This document shows positions 1-12,300 of a DNA stretch of 64,000 nt, in pieces; positions within the stretch are counted from its first letter, which is position 1; each line of letters opens with the position of its first letter. The position numbers and the translations under genes are program-made. The stretch comes from Phylloscopus collybita. Its lineage: Eukaryota; Chordata; Aves; Passeriformes; Phylloscopidae. The notes below the pieces were generated by a model. It made no database searches, was not told the origin of the DNA, and worked only from the letters and a program-made list of their open reading frames with translations. The stretch covers positions 16,039,501 to 16,103,500 of the forward strand of contig JAJNNQ010000004.1 of the NCBI GenBank assembly GCA_027886175.1, given 5' to 3'.

Positions 1-623
1 CAAACCCATGCTTACAAAACCCATCAGTGGAAAACACAGTTGATGTCTCTTCGGAGGATTTAACTTGACTGTGCCACATTGATCACCTCTGAAGTAAAGG
101 AATGACTCATAATTGTTTTCCATTACCTTGTGTTTGCTTTTTCAGCACTGCAAAAATGCTTAGGCCAGAACCATGGATCATAAATCTCATCAGACTTGTA
201 AACAGGACTCTGAGTGGGCTTTGCCATGCTACGTTTCATGCTGGCCTTTTTCTTTTGCTTATAAAAACCTGTTTCAAATATTGGTATTTCTGAAGCATCA
301 ATGTTTTCAATCTTCTGTACTTTTGAATATAATGCTTCCATCATTCCTTACAGATAGTAAAATGAATTTATAAGGCTGTTCCACATTGTCTTGGACATTC
401 TCTGACCTATTTGCTTTTCAATTAAGTGACTGAAAACCACTGTGTACTCAAATAAACAGATTGTACTTACAGATAACAGAAGGATCTTCTTGCTAATGCA
501 GCAAAACATCTGTAGAGTAAAAGTTTACATGATCACTTAAAGAAGCAAGGGAAACATTCATTTCATAGCAGGACTGATTATCTAATAAAGGTAGATTAGG
601 TATATGCCTCATGTGTCCAAAGA
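1..623. other. Unique AT-rich sequence, no gene seen
   Basis: No recognisable repeat or protein is visible. A good splice-acceptor-like string (pyrimidine run ending TTTTTCAG at 138-145) precedes a 48-codon open frame on the plus strand, but no matching donor follows. On the minus strand 471-509 is bounded by acceptor- and donor-like sites (GTAAGT). Both are of a kind that occurs by chance in sequence of this composition, so no exon is called. Confidence 0.6.
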
Positions 624-958
624 TCCTCCCCTCCCCTCCCCTCCCCTCCCCTCCCCTCCCCTCCCCTCCCCTCCCCTTCCCTCCCCTCCCCTTTCCCTCT
701 CCCTTCCCTCTCCCTTCCCATCCCTGTACCTCTCCCTGTCCCTTTCCCTGTCCCTTTCCCTTCTTTCCCTTTCCCTTTCCTCCCCCCTTCCCCTTCCCCT
801 TCCCCTTTTCCTTTCCCTTTCCCTTCCCCTTTTCCCCTTTCCCCTTTCCCCTTTCCCCTTCCCTCTCCTTTCCCTCTCCCTTCCCATCCCTGTCCCTCTC
901 CCTGTCCCTTTCCCTTCTTTCCCTTTCCCTTTCCTCCCCCCTTCCCCTTCCCCTTTTC
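624..958. repeat. Pyrimidine-only (CCCTC)n / (CCCTTTC)n tandem tract
   Basis: The plus strand is almost purely C and T for about 335 bp. It starts as a nearly perfect 5-bp CTCCC array (about 624-676) and drifts into CCCTTTC and CCCCTT variants. There is a longer internal duplication: the block around CCCATCCCTGTACCTCTCCC at 717 recurs at 883 with one change, a 166-bp offset, followed by the same run of CCCTTTCC units. The minus strand is GGGGA-rich and fits a G-quadruplex; the mirror-symmetric polypyrimidine strand could also form a triplex. The Pro/Leu/Ser-rich open frames across it are artefacts of the repeat. Confidence 0.95.
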
Positions 959-1646
959 TGTATTTTACTGTTTTCTGATCTTCTCAGTTGTTTGGCTGGT
1001 TTATTTTCACCACTTCCCTATATCATCAGGAGTGACCTTGGGTGTCATTGTGATGAATAGTGCAATTTTATACAGTATAATCTATTTGTGAATGTTTTTT
1101 TACTGACTTTAATATTTGTACTGAGTCCTTCAAAAGTGTACACCAACAGGACTCTTGACAAAAAAACGGCAACTCCTGCCACTTCTTTTTAAAAGTTGAC
1201 ATATGTAGCAAATAGGGAAAGAACATGCAAAAACATTAATTTGAACTTAAATAGTGTAGGGGAAGTTGTGAGCAAAACCAGTTAGCTCAGTGAGCTAAGG
1301 TAAAATCAGTAAAATACAGAATCTATCAGCAAAGAGGTCAAAGAACAAACTGGTGAGTTTGGAGGAAGGTTTTCACAAAGTCCAAGGGAGAACCAGAACT
1401 CCAGTTCATGATTTAGTGGGATGCATCACTTTTATTACTGTGGCTTATAACTGTCCTCAGAGATCATGTTCTTGAAATCTGATGGATTAAAAACTAATGA
1501 CTACAGAGAGATATCTGCATTTTTTAGATAATGTGCTGTTAGCATGATCTGTAACAGTGGGATTTCAGCTAACTTGTATCTGGGGAGAGGCATGGACAGC
1601 CATTCCATTTCAAATAAGCTAATCTAAATCTAGGGGAATCAACTCC
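959..1646. other. Unique sequence, nothing identified
   Basis: AT-rich DNA without a recognisable repeat, RNA gene or coding signal. Confidence 0.6.
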
Positions 1647-1672
1647 TTTTTTTTTTTTTTTTTTTTTTTTTT
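1647..1672. repeat. Poly(T) run, 26 nt
   Basis: An uninterrupted run of 26 T. It is followed by CCCTCCAAGCAG, so run plus AG looks like a splice acceptor, and a GTAAGC donor-like site follows the next 30 nt (1684-1713). A plain mononucleotide microsatellite is the simplest reading. Confidence 0.95.
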
Positions 1673-1928
1673 CCCTCCAAGCAGTCTCTTCCTAGGAAAA
1701 AAAGTCTCTTACAGGTAAGCACAGTTGTGTTTCCCTGTTCTTCCTCACCCTTATCCTCATCCCCATATACCAGGGGATTACTGCTGCACTGTATTCCCAG
1801 ACTGAGTAAAGAATCAGCTTTTAAATACAGGACAAACATAAGGAGAAATGGAGAAATAAGAAGAAAAGAGAAAAGAAATCTGTACCACCTTTGACTGGTC
1901 ACCAAGTCATCAGAAGTCTTCTGTAAAG

Positions 1929-1968
1929 ATGTGTGCATGTATGTATATACACACACGCACACATATAT
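1929..1968. repeat. Alternating purine-pyrimidine stretch (TG/TA/CA)
   Basis: Forty consecutive bases alternate strictly purine-pyrimidine: a TGTG/CATG part, a TATATA centre, then a CACACACGCACA part and ATATAT. The two halves are roughly complementary, so the stretch could form Z-DNA or an imperfect hairpin. It is a degenerate dinucleotide microsatellite. Confidence 0.85.
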
Positions 1969-4130
1969 TGATAGTCAAGAGGTAGAGTGGATCTTCAGAC
2001 AGGTAATAAGAAGATCCCTTGTATCTTTTTATACAAGAGATATGGTTACTTTATCTGGAGGTTTATAGAATACTCAAGGACTGAATTTTCAGAGACTACC
2101 ACCTTGATTGCACAAGTGGGCTAACTTGGCAGCTGAGGGTTCTCTCTGATTTGAAACCACCGAAATCACTTGACTGAAGATAGTTATGACAATGGGGCTA
2201 CTCTGGCAAGTAAAAAGTACAGTCATGTCTACAACCTGGGTTTGATTTAGGCAGGGCTATGACATGCAGAATAAGGTAACAAGTTCATGCTTTGTGACCT
2301 TGCACACTGGAATAAGGTTGATTAATAGGAGATTCCTTTCTTCCAACATGCTGAAATAATTATAATCATTATACCAGAGGGATACAACCTCTTGCTCAGA
2401 TACTTTTAGATATTCATATCCAGGCCCATCTGGAAGGAACTTAAGGGTAGATTTTATTCATCTAACACAGTAGTTAAAGCATGAACTTTGCTCCAGGCAC
2501 CAGAATAAGCTCCACCTTTGGCTTCTCTTTCATATTGAGAATTTCAACAAAATATTAATTTAAAACTTCTCTGTTCTCAGACAGAAGATGGATCTTAAAA
2601 CTTACCAACTTCAGTGCTGAGAGAGACACTCACCAACCCCAAACCTGGTCTATCAATTGTAGCAAACACAGCCTGTTCAGACAAAAAGACACTAAAACTA
2701 CTTGAGATGCTTTGCATTCCCATTTGGGTGCTGTTTGCAGAAAGTTAAAAGCAGCACTGCCCAGCAGTGTTTGAGGTCATCCAGGACCTTGTGTCTTCTG
2801 TCTTGACATACAGAAGAGTGCCCAGACTGTCCTTCTTCTGACTACAGACCCAAAGCAATCAGTAGGCTGCCAAAAAGATTTTAATGGGTAGATGTAGGGG
2901 TGACATTTGACAGGATATGGGGAGATGCAGTTCTGTTGCAGGAGGACATTAAAAGCACTCCAAGTCACTTACTGGGTACTGCAATGAGGATTACACAGTC
3001 TGTGCTGCCCCAAGTAAGTACTTCAAGCATCCTCAGTGACATACTATGCTCTCTTGCTTAAAGGAGACTCTTCTTTGCTTATTTATGTCCTTTTTGGCTC
3101 TTCATATATATTTTAACTAGAGTGGGGGTTTTTTTATTATGTTCTAGTATCAGATTACCTAAGAAATTGGTATCACTGCCATTCATCCTGTCAGACAGTA
3201 AGTGAACACAGCTCTGAAGGTATCAGTTCACATTTGCAGCCTTCATTTTTTCTACATTTTTCTGATGTACTACACTTTTGTTGCCCTAAAGATATTTCAG
3301 CTTGCTGCAATCCATAAGGATGATGTGGGGAAACAATAGTAATTTTATTCATGTAGGCAGTTTGGCTGCAAAGAACAAATTTTATCATTGATTAGTTGAA
3401 CACAGAGTTTTCTCCAGAAATGGCCAAATAGTCAATAATACCCCTGAAAGGGAATATCCTGAAAAGCTGGTCATGTTTTACTTCTCTTCTCATACAGATC
3501 TTCTCTGGACCTTTCTCAAAGTGAGTTTCAAACTTGGCATGATAAGAAAACCTCAACAAAAGCCCATAGGTAGGGTACTACCTGGAACTGTACCAAACAC
3601 TAGCCTGAGAGAGGAGAAGAGATCCTCTTGGGAGCAGAGATGAAGCAAGAGAAAGATCCTTTTCTGTTCTTTTCTGCGGTGCCTCTCTCCAGGCTGAGTA
3701 TGAGCTAGAAGTGGCAAAAAATTGCTAGGAATTAGAAGTGCAAAAAATGGTGAAGATTGACCATCACAAGGCATGGCTCCTGACAGAGGTATCAGCGATT
3801 CATCTCATTTGCAAAGCACTACTCTGACCTCATCCCTTACATGGAGAAGACCCCGGCAGAACTGCAGCTTGCATGAAGAAAATATTCTCATCCCTTCCAA
3901 ACTGAAGAGCTAAGCTAACAACACTTGTCTGACTTGTTTATTTCGATGCAGTCAGCATCTCTGACCTCTCCCTGATGCACTGTTATCCAGGAAAGAGGCA
4001 GTGACTGCTCAGCCAACTGGCAGTCTGAGGTGCAAAGAAAGGCTCACAGCCTGAGCTGCCCCAAAGGGCTCAACATGGAGGAGTGCATGGAACAGGAGAC
4101 ATGGTCATTTCCTCACTCCCAGGGCTTCAC
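1969..4130. other. Unique sequence, nothing identified
   Basis: No repeat family, RNA gene or convincing reading frame was recognised. Open frames here are at most about 70 codons with no familiar motif. Confidence 0.55.
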
Positions 4131-4138
4131 TGACGTCA
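4131..4138. promoter_or_regulatory. Consensus cAMP-response element TGACGTCA
   Basis: A perfect 8-bp palindromic CRE lies in a locally less AT-rich stretch (about 3,820-4,160). The motif binds CREB/ATF family factors in vertebrates and contains a CpG, which tends to be lost from neutral bird DNA. No TATA box, CpG island or downstream gene is visible, so only the motif is certain. Confidence 0.35.
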
Positions 4139-7100
4139 CTGAGATTCATTCTTCTCTGTCTGCAAGGGTATTGGCTGTGACAAACACTTTTAAGTTAGAA
4201 ACAAACACAAGAATGCAAATGTTATTTAAAATGCTTACTACACACATTAACTGCATAGTTTCTTAAATCAAACTGATTGTTTTCTTTTTTTAACAAAGAA
4301 GCATTTCTTAACCCTGGAAGACAAGTGCATGACAGAAAAGGTGCAGCATTCTCATGCTGCCCATGAAATGCAATTTATTAAAGAGCTGCCCTACCTACTG
4401 AAACCAAGGATTGGAACTAAATGAAATAAAGGCTGCTCACCCATATGCAGAGCTCTTCATATTAAGCCTTGTGGGACGACCCTTCCAACATACTGCAGAT
4501 GTGAGGAATCTTGTTACCACTGTCCAGGGAGACCTGCTTCCTCCTCCCTTCCCTCATCTTGAATGATGAGAAGATGAATTACAAAGAGCTAATCTGCTGC
4601 TCCAGTGTGTCCAATCCCAGAAACAGTACTCTACAGCTAACTGTGCTGGCCTCTGTGGATCTGCATAGCCATCTCAGAGACAGCTACTACATTCATCCAC
4701 ATTTTCTTGAATGTATGTCCATAAGGGGGCAATTAATGTTTAACACCAATGACAAGTTAAAAATGCTCTAAAAATGCAATCATCTTATTAGAACAGCTGG
4801 TCAAGACAGTTATGCTTCCAGCATGTGTAGGACTCGAAATTGCCTTCCTATGATTTCAATAATCAGAGAAAAAAAAACATTGGATAACCATAAAATACAT
4901 TTTGACCTTAATAGAAAAAAGACTAATCCCTCTAAGTGTGAGGGACAAGTGCTTCCTGGATGCATAGCTGAACACAGACGAACACTACCTGACCTGTAAC
5001 AGACCAGTAGTTTTTATCTTTTGAGAAACAAAATAATGAAGAGATGAAGGGATGGTCTAAACACTTTGTTTCAGCTAAAATCACAGCATATAATTTGGTC
5101 TGATCAACAATTAAGGAGGCCAAGGGAAGATCGAAAAAAACTGATTAATCTATATAGAAATCAGAAATCAAGTTATGCAATTGCAGATAAAAGCATCTTA
5201 TTAATTTATCTTAATAAGACACCATCAATAGTATATCAGTCAGCAGCACTGTGGTTCACACACCTCAAAATCACTTTTACTCAGGTCAGTTTACCTGCTC
5301 CACAGAAAAGGAACTTCCACACAGTACCTCAAAATGTTACTCATTTTCATTGGTCAAATAAGGTATAAAAGTTTGTAACACAAAATGCTATGATATTTAA
5401 TCACTGGTCAGCAGGTATTATTAAGCTTTGTCATTATTTTACCAAAATGTGAGAGAATTCATAACCTTTGAAGATATACCAATACACCCAAGCAATTAAA
5501 TATTACTGGTGATATTGGAAACAAGACTATGAGAATATGAACAACTGTGAAAGGGGAGCTTATACTGTTTTATAACAATAATCACTTTTCTTCCTTTGAC
5601 CAAGGTAAGAATTAGCATGTCAGTAAATTATTTATGCTCTGAAAGAACAAGACTTCAGAGCCCTTAAAATCAGACTGTAGAAATGAATCTGCAGGTCATT
5701 ACTCAAAATTTATGTGCCAGCAAACCCAGGAATTAAAGGAGAATTTAAAAGCCTCTTCTGGAGAGCCAAAACAGGTTCAGCAGTTAGTCAAAATTTGAGA
5801 CAACAAAGCTGTATTTATCTAACTACATATTTTACTTCAACAAAAATAAAATGCAAAAATCTAGAGACATTTCCTATTTGTTTAAAAACCAGGAGTTACA
5901 TGTCCAAGTCTGAACTGGGCAGAGATAATCTAAAGCATTTGTACTCAACAAGCATTAATGTGCCATTAGTATTGGTTTTGCTTAGTGATGTACAAGTGGT
6001 TACTCTTCACCAGTAATTTGGTGTTTTCTCACACTGGCTTTTCCCTTAGGTCCAGAACTCCAAACCTTCATGTCAAAATATTACTGATGCTTGTTTCAAC
6101 TGAATCAAAAGATCTTCTTTTGCCAATAGTCTATTTGAGGCAGATTTTGACATTATAGTTTTGAAAGAAGTACAGTCACAGAAAATACTGTCTTTAATGT
6201 CTGAACAAAGATGAATCAAATGTTTTTAAAATGTACTGAAAGATCTGAAAGATTTAGTGATTCTTACTCATTCCAATTTCCAGTTTTAGAGTTCAATGAA
6301 TCTCTGTAAATAGCTTCCTTCAATACTATGTGAAGCCTCGGTAATTTCAAATACGGATCACGTCCAGGAGATATTACAGGTTAGTATGCTAGGATCCTGA
6401 ACTGGAAAGAGCATGGGATGCATCCCTTTTGTTTTCTGCAATGAAACCTTCAAAATACCCCCGAGACTCATTGTTCTGTTTTTAACCAGTACACATAACC
6501 AGAGCTTGAATACCTTTAGGATACACACACCTGTGTAGGCTCCCACATCATCCTGGTGTGTTCAGATTTGTGTAGTCTTCAGAACAGTCCCTCTCCAGGC
6601 AGATCTACCCAGGCATCACCCAGTCTGTGCCAGTGCTTGTTTTTCCTCTTGTTCACTAACACTTCTGAGATATCGGGACTTTATACAAACCAAGTAGAGG
6701 TCGCATCTCTCAGGGGAAGACTAAGCTTCCCCTCTCGAGGTCTACTTAGGCCCAGAGAGAAACATCCAGGACAAAAGCCTTTTCTGCAAGATCTAACAAA
6801 ACCACCCCAAATTCTACTGCTCTTCCTCAGTTAGCCAATTTTCTCTCCTTAGTCAGGAGCACTTAAATTTAAGTGATAATGTTCTTTTCTAGGATGGTAC
6901 AGGCTATGCCCTCACTCAGTGTACAACCCCAAAGCGTCTCATTACATACAGAAGAGTCTTTTAAAGTAAATGTTTATTTTTCAGCAGTCCTTGACTAAAG
7001 GTAACCACAGTACTTCTTACAGTAAAGCTTTTGACAATAGGAATTCAGTACAGTTAGTAAAAAATAAAAGGCAGTCACTGTAAAGAAATCACTAATCTTT

Positions 7101-8132
7101 TCAGTCATCTGCAAACAAGGATAAACATCAATTATATTTTACAGAATAATTGCAAACCTTAGGATTTTTATTCCCTTTCAACATAATTTTATAATTTTTA
7201 GAATACTTCCTATTTAAGCTAATTTAAAATCTGTTTTTCATTATCCCACACCTTGATCTTGGTCAACTTTGCACCAAGGTTGACACTTCTGGGTTAGTTT
7301 GAAATACTAGATGAGTTTGCAATACAACTGGCTAGTTTCCACAGTTAATTCTGGTTTACTTTGATTCCCCAATTTTCCTCACTCTTCTATAAGGCTTTCT
7401 CCCCTTCTATTTAACATTTTCTTTGCATGTATATTTTTGTCATATTTTCCAGTGTTTCTGCTCTCTTTCTGGTATTTTTCAACTCCCAAATTCCATCCTT
7501 GGGAATATCCATTTCTCTACCCTCTCCTTCCTTTTTCTTGTCCCCCGTTTCTTCCTATTCTGACTTCTTTTTTTTCAGATGTGCCTGCTGATTTGTCCAA
7601 CGACTCTTGCTCTCCAAACTAGCCCAGGGCCTTCACCTCCTTCTCCAGGATTCACCAGTTACTGCTTACATTCGCAAAGATAACTTAAACCCCTCACATC
7701 TGCCTTAGTATGTCCTGTATCCACACAGGAATGATTGAACTCACTTCAGACCTGACTTCCAGGCCAAAAGCTCTGGAAATTCAGAGACAAGGCTCAAGAG
7801 AAGTGTTCTTGCACAAATCATACTGTGCCACAGGACTGGTAGAGGAAGACATGTCATACAGAAGGGGATTCCCTCAGCTGCACTAACTGTAAAGCACTGC
7901 TACTGCCAGTAAGCAGAGGGAATGGTGGGGATGTGTCCACCTGCAGATATGCACCAGTCTATGCAGTGTAAGATGAGTGAGCTGGCAAGCTCTTGTTAAA
8001 CAGCCAGACCGAGGATGTGACATCTGTGGGTGGCAGCACTGTATCTCCAGAAGATATGGCACATTTGAGGGGCTTATGACAGCCAGCCTCACAAGCTATA
8101 GTGGATAGCTGAGGACATTCTGCAGTGCAGTG
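4139..8132. other. Unique sequence, nothing identified
   Basis: About 4 kb of AT-rich DNA without a recognisable interspersed repeat. A strong acceptor-like polypyrimidine tract ends in TTTTTTTTCAG at 7578 and is followed by 34 open codons, but no partner donor or homology is seen. The moderately GC-richer stretch at 6,540-6,830 has no recognised content. Confidence 0.5.
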
Positions 8133-8189
8133 GTGACTCATTTCTTCTTCCAAGATAACAGTGTTACCTTGGAAGAAGAAATGAGCCAT
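8133..8189. repeat. Near-perfect 57-nt foldback (hairpin)
   Basis: Arm 8137-8154 (CTCATTTCTTCTTCCAAG) is the exact reverse complement of arm 8168-8185, 18 bp. Inside them, after one A-C mismatch, TAAC (8156-8159) pairs with GTTA (8163-8166), leaving the 3-nt loop AGT. Outside them, after another A-C mismatch, GTG pairs with CAT including one G-U pair. The result is a stem of about 25 pairs with two mismatches. One possible origin is a foldback or template-switch duplication; another is a transcribed small hairpin. I know no microRNA with this sequence. Confidence 0.85.
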
Positions 8190-9317
8190 AGAGTATCATT
8201 TGGCATTTCCTTTAAGAGCTAAGAACTATGGTAAAGTGTGTGTTTTCTCTTCAGTGCCTTTTACTACACATAGGCTGCTAATGGCTTTATCATCTGAATC
8301 TATTAAATTTCAACTTGGACAACTTGTGGAAACCTCATAGTACTCTAGAACAGACAGCACGATCCCTAACAACAAAGCAACAAAAAGGCACAAAATGATC
8401 CTCCAAAAGCAACAAACCGGGAAATCTGGCACAGGAGGACCTAAACTACTCAGGAGAACCAACTATTCAAAACACACATTTTGCTTATACTTGTATCTAC
8501 AGTCATGAGCAAACAAGTTAAAGAAGGAAACTGTCCAGTTGGATATTAACCATCCCTGATGTAGCCATCAGGAAGAAAAAATTCTTAAATCTCTGAACAG
8601 GCAAAGTTCCTCTCACCTTGTATAAACCCAGAGTTGTATACATTGTGGCAATGAAGCTGCCTCTGAACAAATGGCAACAGACAAGAACTAAGATGACTTT
8701 AACCGTTCTCCTGCTGCTCATGAATCATGTGGAACCAATGGGTGAAAAGTAAGACTAACTTGGCCTTTAATCATTATACTTCAATTTTTCCTGTTCTGTG
8801 TAAAGACAGCATGAGGAAGGATCAACACAGCTTTCAGAAACCTGTCAGATCATTTCAGTATTTCTTGTTTTATACTCTAGGATTTCTCCCCTCAGTTATA
8901 CACCATACTTCTTAGATTCATGAGCATGCAGTGTTAAGAACCCAGGTTTATTTTCAGTGCCAAGAGTAAACACTGAAATCAGAGACATTGTTGATTATTT
9001 CAAATAAGAAACCCCACCAAACTAAAATAGAACGAAGATAACAAAATGAAGTTTCACTAGCCTCAAAATAAATGTTTAAAATTCTGAATTTATTCTGACA
9101 AATCTGCAAGAAGCATTATTAGTTGTGTGAATAATATTAAAAAAAAAGATAGAGATTCTATTAGCTGTGCATTTTCTTACAACTTCTACATTTATGTCTA
9201 CAAGAGGGGATTTTTTTCCTCGTCTGTCACTAACATGCAAATTTCTACCAGAATCAAGTAACATACATAATAGGATGAAAAAAATATTTCTGAAGCAGAG
9301 TAGCATTCTTTTGTGGA
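8190..9317. other. Unique sequence, nothing identified
   Basis: No repeat or gene recognised. A 67-codon minus-strand frame at 8518-8721 has no familiar motif. Confidence 0.55.
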
Positions 9318-9337
9318 GGGGGAGGGGGTGGGCAGGG
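9318..9337 (+). promoter_or_regulatory. G-quadruplex motif
   Basis: Four G-runs of 5, 5, 3 and 3 are separated by loops of A, T and CA, which satisfies the usual four-run, short-loop rule for an intramolecular G-quadruplex on the plus strand. It stands alone in AT-rich DNA, and no promoter or gene is seen beside it. Confidence 0.6.
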
Positions 9338-12300
9338 TGTTTCCTCACTGAAAGTAGAGAAGATATTTTTCACAACTGGTAAGCAAACAAAAGAAAGTCC
9401 ATTAGAATCTTCAGACCCTCAACAAAGACTCTTGGCTAATTGTACTGGTCTAAAAAGCAGATAAGCCATATAATTTTAGAAGAAGCAACCCGCTGAATCC
9501 TTCAGGAAACACAGCTTGCCAATCTATCTTCAATTCAAAATAATGAGGTGGCAGGAGCGTGATAGAGAAATAAGTCTTCAAAAACATCACGTAAGGGAAT
9601 CCAGCTGTGCTTGTATAGTTTCCAGCTATTTAAAGGAAAAAAAAGAGAGAAAAAAACCTCCACTCATAATGTTGTTTAGAAACATACAAACAGAAATACC
9701 CAATATCTTCAACTATGCATACCAAATATATTTGCATACCAATATAAAAATCCTCTACGCATGAATATTTGTTTTTACAGGAAGCTATTAGAATTCATTG
9801 CTGCGGTTTAAATAGCAAAATTTTAAAGAAACAGTTGTCTAAATACTACCTCTTTAGCATGCACAGATGTTTTCCTGTGAATTTCTAATGCATAATAACA
9901 AGTAAAAAAAACCACAGAGTTCATTTTGACTGGATTACAAGCCTAGCATCTTGACTGAAGATATAACATCTAGCTGTTTCCAGAGAGATCCCCTCTGTCA
10001 ATCATCAGCTACTCCTCCTGATCTAACTACCACCTATGCTTACAGTGACCCAAGTTCTGCCTATTCCAAAGTTGAATGCATAGGCTCTTCTTGCATTGTG
10101 ATGGTTTATAAAAATGGTTTATGTGATCAAAGAAATCCAATCGCCTTAATTTAAGTTGGATCCCCTTTTTCCAGTTTTATTAGATTTAATTCATATAGGC
10201 AACACTTCCTGCTGAGCAGCATAAGGTGTTTACAAAGAAATTATAGTACTGTAAAATCTACAGACCTTGTTGTAGAATTCAAATAGCTCCTGATGGCTAA
10301 ATTCTACAAACACCTTCTTCAGGTTCTGTAAAGAAGAAAGAAAAAGCAAATTAAAAAAAAATAAGGAATAAGCATACTCCTGTTCTTTTCTTTTTTTCTT
10401 TTCTTCTCTTCTCTTCATTTCTCTTTTCAGCACTAACTCCAGTAAATCAGAATATAAGATTAAGCTATATGAAATATAATGGTTAGTTTCCTTCCATTCA
10501 TTACAATGTTTCTCATACGTGTATGTTTCATTTAAGTGAAGAATTCTTATCTACCAGAATATCTATTCTCCTCCTGTGAAGAACTGTAATAAAGTAATCT
10601 ATGTAAAGAATTTAGTTACATTATTTTTAAGTCAGACAAAAATGAAAGCTATCATTCATTTTTCTCAGCAGTCCATCTAAGATCTGGTAAATACCATTTC
10701 ACAGTGACAAAGTCAGTAGTATTTGATTGAACTGACACAGCTATTAATGTACTGCACAGGCACAGAGCTGATACTTCCATTCATTAATCTAACAGTTCCA
10801 ATCTTAGCATGCTGACATGCTATAGGCATCCATGCAGATTCAGCCCAAGTCAACAATTAACACAACAGCTTCAAAGCAGTGCTTAAGCACTTAAAAACCC
10901 CACAAAATAATACAACTGATGAAAACTACTGTAGATAAAACAGATGGTACTAATAATCCTTGGCATGCATGTGCTGATGTCTGTGGGGATGGGGGTTAAA
11001 TTAAAACTTCTGTCCTGCTTAACTTGCTTGGAGCCTGCTACCTTCAATTACAGTGTAGATCTATCCACACAGTCCCTAGCCTTATTCCTTCTACTTCACT
11101 TTGTGACTTTATTTATTTAGAAGTAAATTTCTATTTCTGCACATTCTCTTTGTTTTTATTAGACTTTCCAGGGCTTGGAGGCATTCCTAAGGATAAAATC
11201 TGCACTTCCATAAACACTAACAAGGCTCTGCGAAAGCTGAATCTCTGGACACCTCTATTCACAAAATATTATCAGCTGAAATAATGTGCACACACCACGT
11301 TTCTTTAACTGGTACCAATTTCATGTACCACTTGGGTCAATAGAAAAACACTTGCTTATCCACTCAGCTTAAATAAGCAAGGACACTTTTGCATACAGAC
11401 AAGGCTGTGGGCCAGATTCTGTGTACTCAAAGCAATGCAAGTCCCAAGTTATGCCAAATAATGTCACTGAATTTGGCGCACCCAAAGCACAAGAGCAGCA
11501 GAAGCCCTGGGAACACAGTATAGGTACTGCCTGGTGCCTGCTCCTCAAAAGGAGCTGTAAGAGACACAGGAAAAAGATAAAATAACTGGGGCCAGCCTGT
11601 CTGGTGCAATTCCCCTTCTCACTCTGCAGAAAGAAGGATCCCTTCCAACAACTTCAGGACAGCTACAAAAGCCTAAAAAAGGACCAGTGATTTGCATGAG
11701 AGACCAATCTTCCCCCTCTGGGAAGGAACAATGCAATACTGTGAATCGTATGGCGAATACAAAACAAAACTACCGGGACAGCAGTTTTCTTTGCCATGAC
11801 TCCAGCTGATCTTCCCTGCAAAGAGCATAATGACATGACAGGAAAGCAAAAGCATTTTTAAAGGCTTTCTAACAGCTAAAAAGAAAGCAAACAAGGAGTT
11901 TTTTTCAGAAGAGAAAGCGGGTAGAGGAAAGAAGAAAGATACACTAATAGCAAAGGGATCTACCATTTCAGCTGGGACATTTGTGTGGCATTTGCCTTCT
12001 TAGAAGGATTTTGGCAATGGAATGGAGGGAATCAAAAGAGGAAGTTCAATGAAAGGAAGATATCATATATTTTAAAAGTCAAAATGTATTTTAAGTCACA
12101 ATTAATAGCTAGGATCATTTCTTGAATGATTTCTGGAAGGGGAGTCTGCTGGATTTTGATATAACAGTTTTGCAATGTCTCCAGAGAGGGACAGAGAAAG
12201 ACCTCTGACTACCAGGTCTCACTTCTCTGAGTCTCTTTCAAGATGGGCATCTTCTGGTACTACTTCAGATGAGCAAGCATGATCAATTCTCTCTCTCTCT

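Noticed and set aside
471..509. 39-nt minus-strand segment between TTTACTCTACAG and GTAAGTAC
   Set aside because: Good splice signals but two of three frames open and no recognisable peptide. It shows how readily such segments occur here.
604..1060. Pro/Leu/Ser-rich frames (124 and 149 codons) and an Arg/Gly/Glu-rich minus frame
   Set aside because: Translations of the pyrimidine tract. Low-complexity artefacts.
1684..1713. 30-nt segment between a poly(T)/CAAGCAG acceptor and GTAAGC donor
   Set aside because: The acceptor is a plain microsatellite and two frames are open by chance; no support for an exon.
7579..7683. Open frame after a strong plus-strand acceptor (TTTTTTTTCAG at 7,578)
   Set aside because: No donor or polyadenylation evidence, no homology; frame length fits chance.
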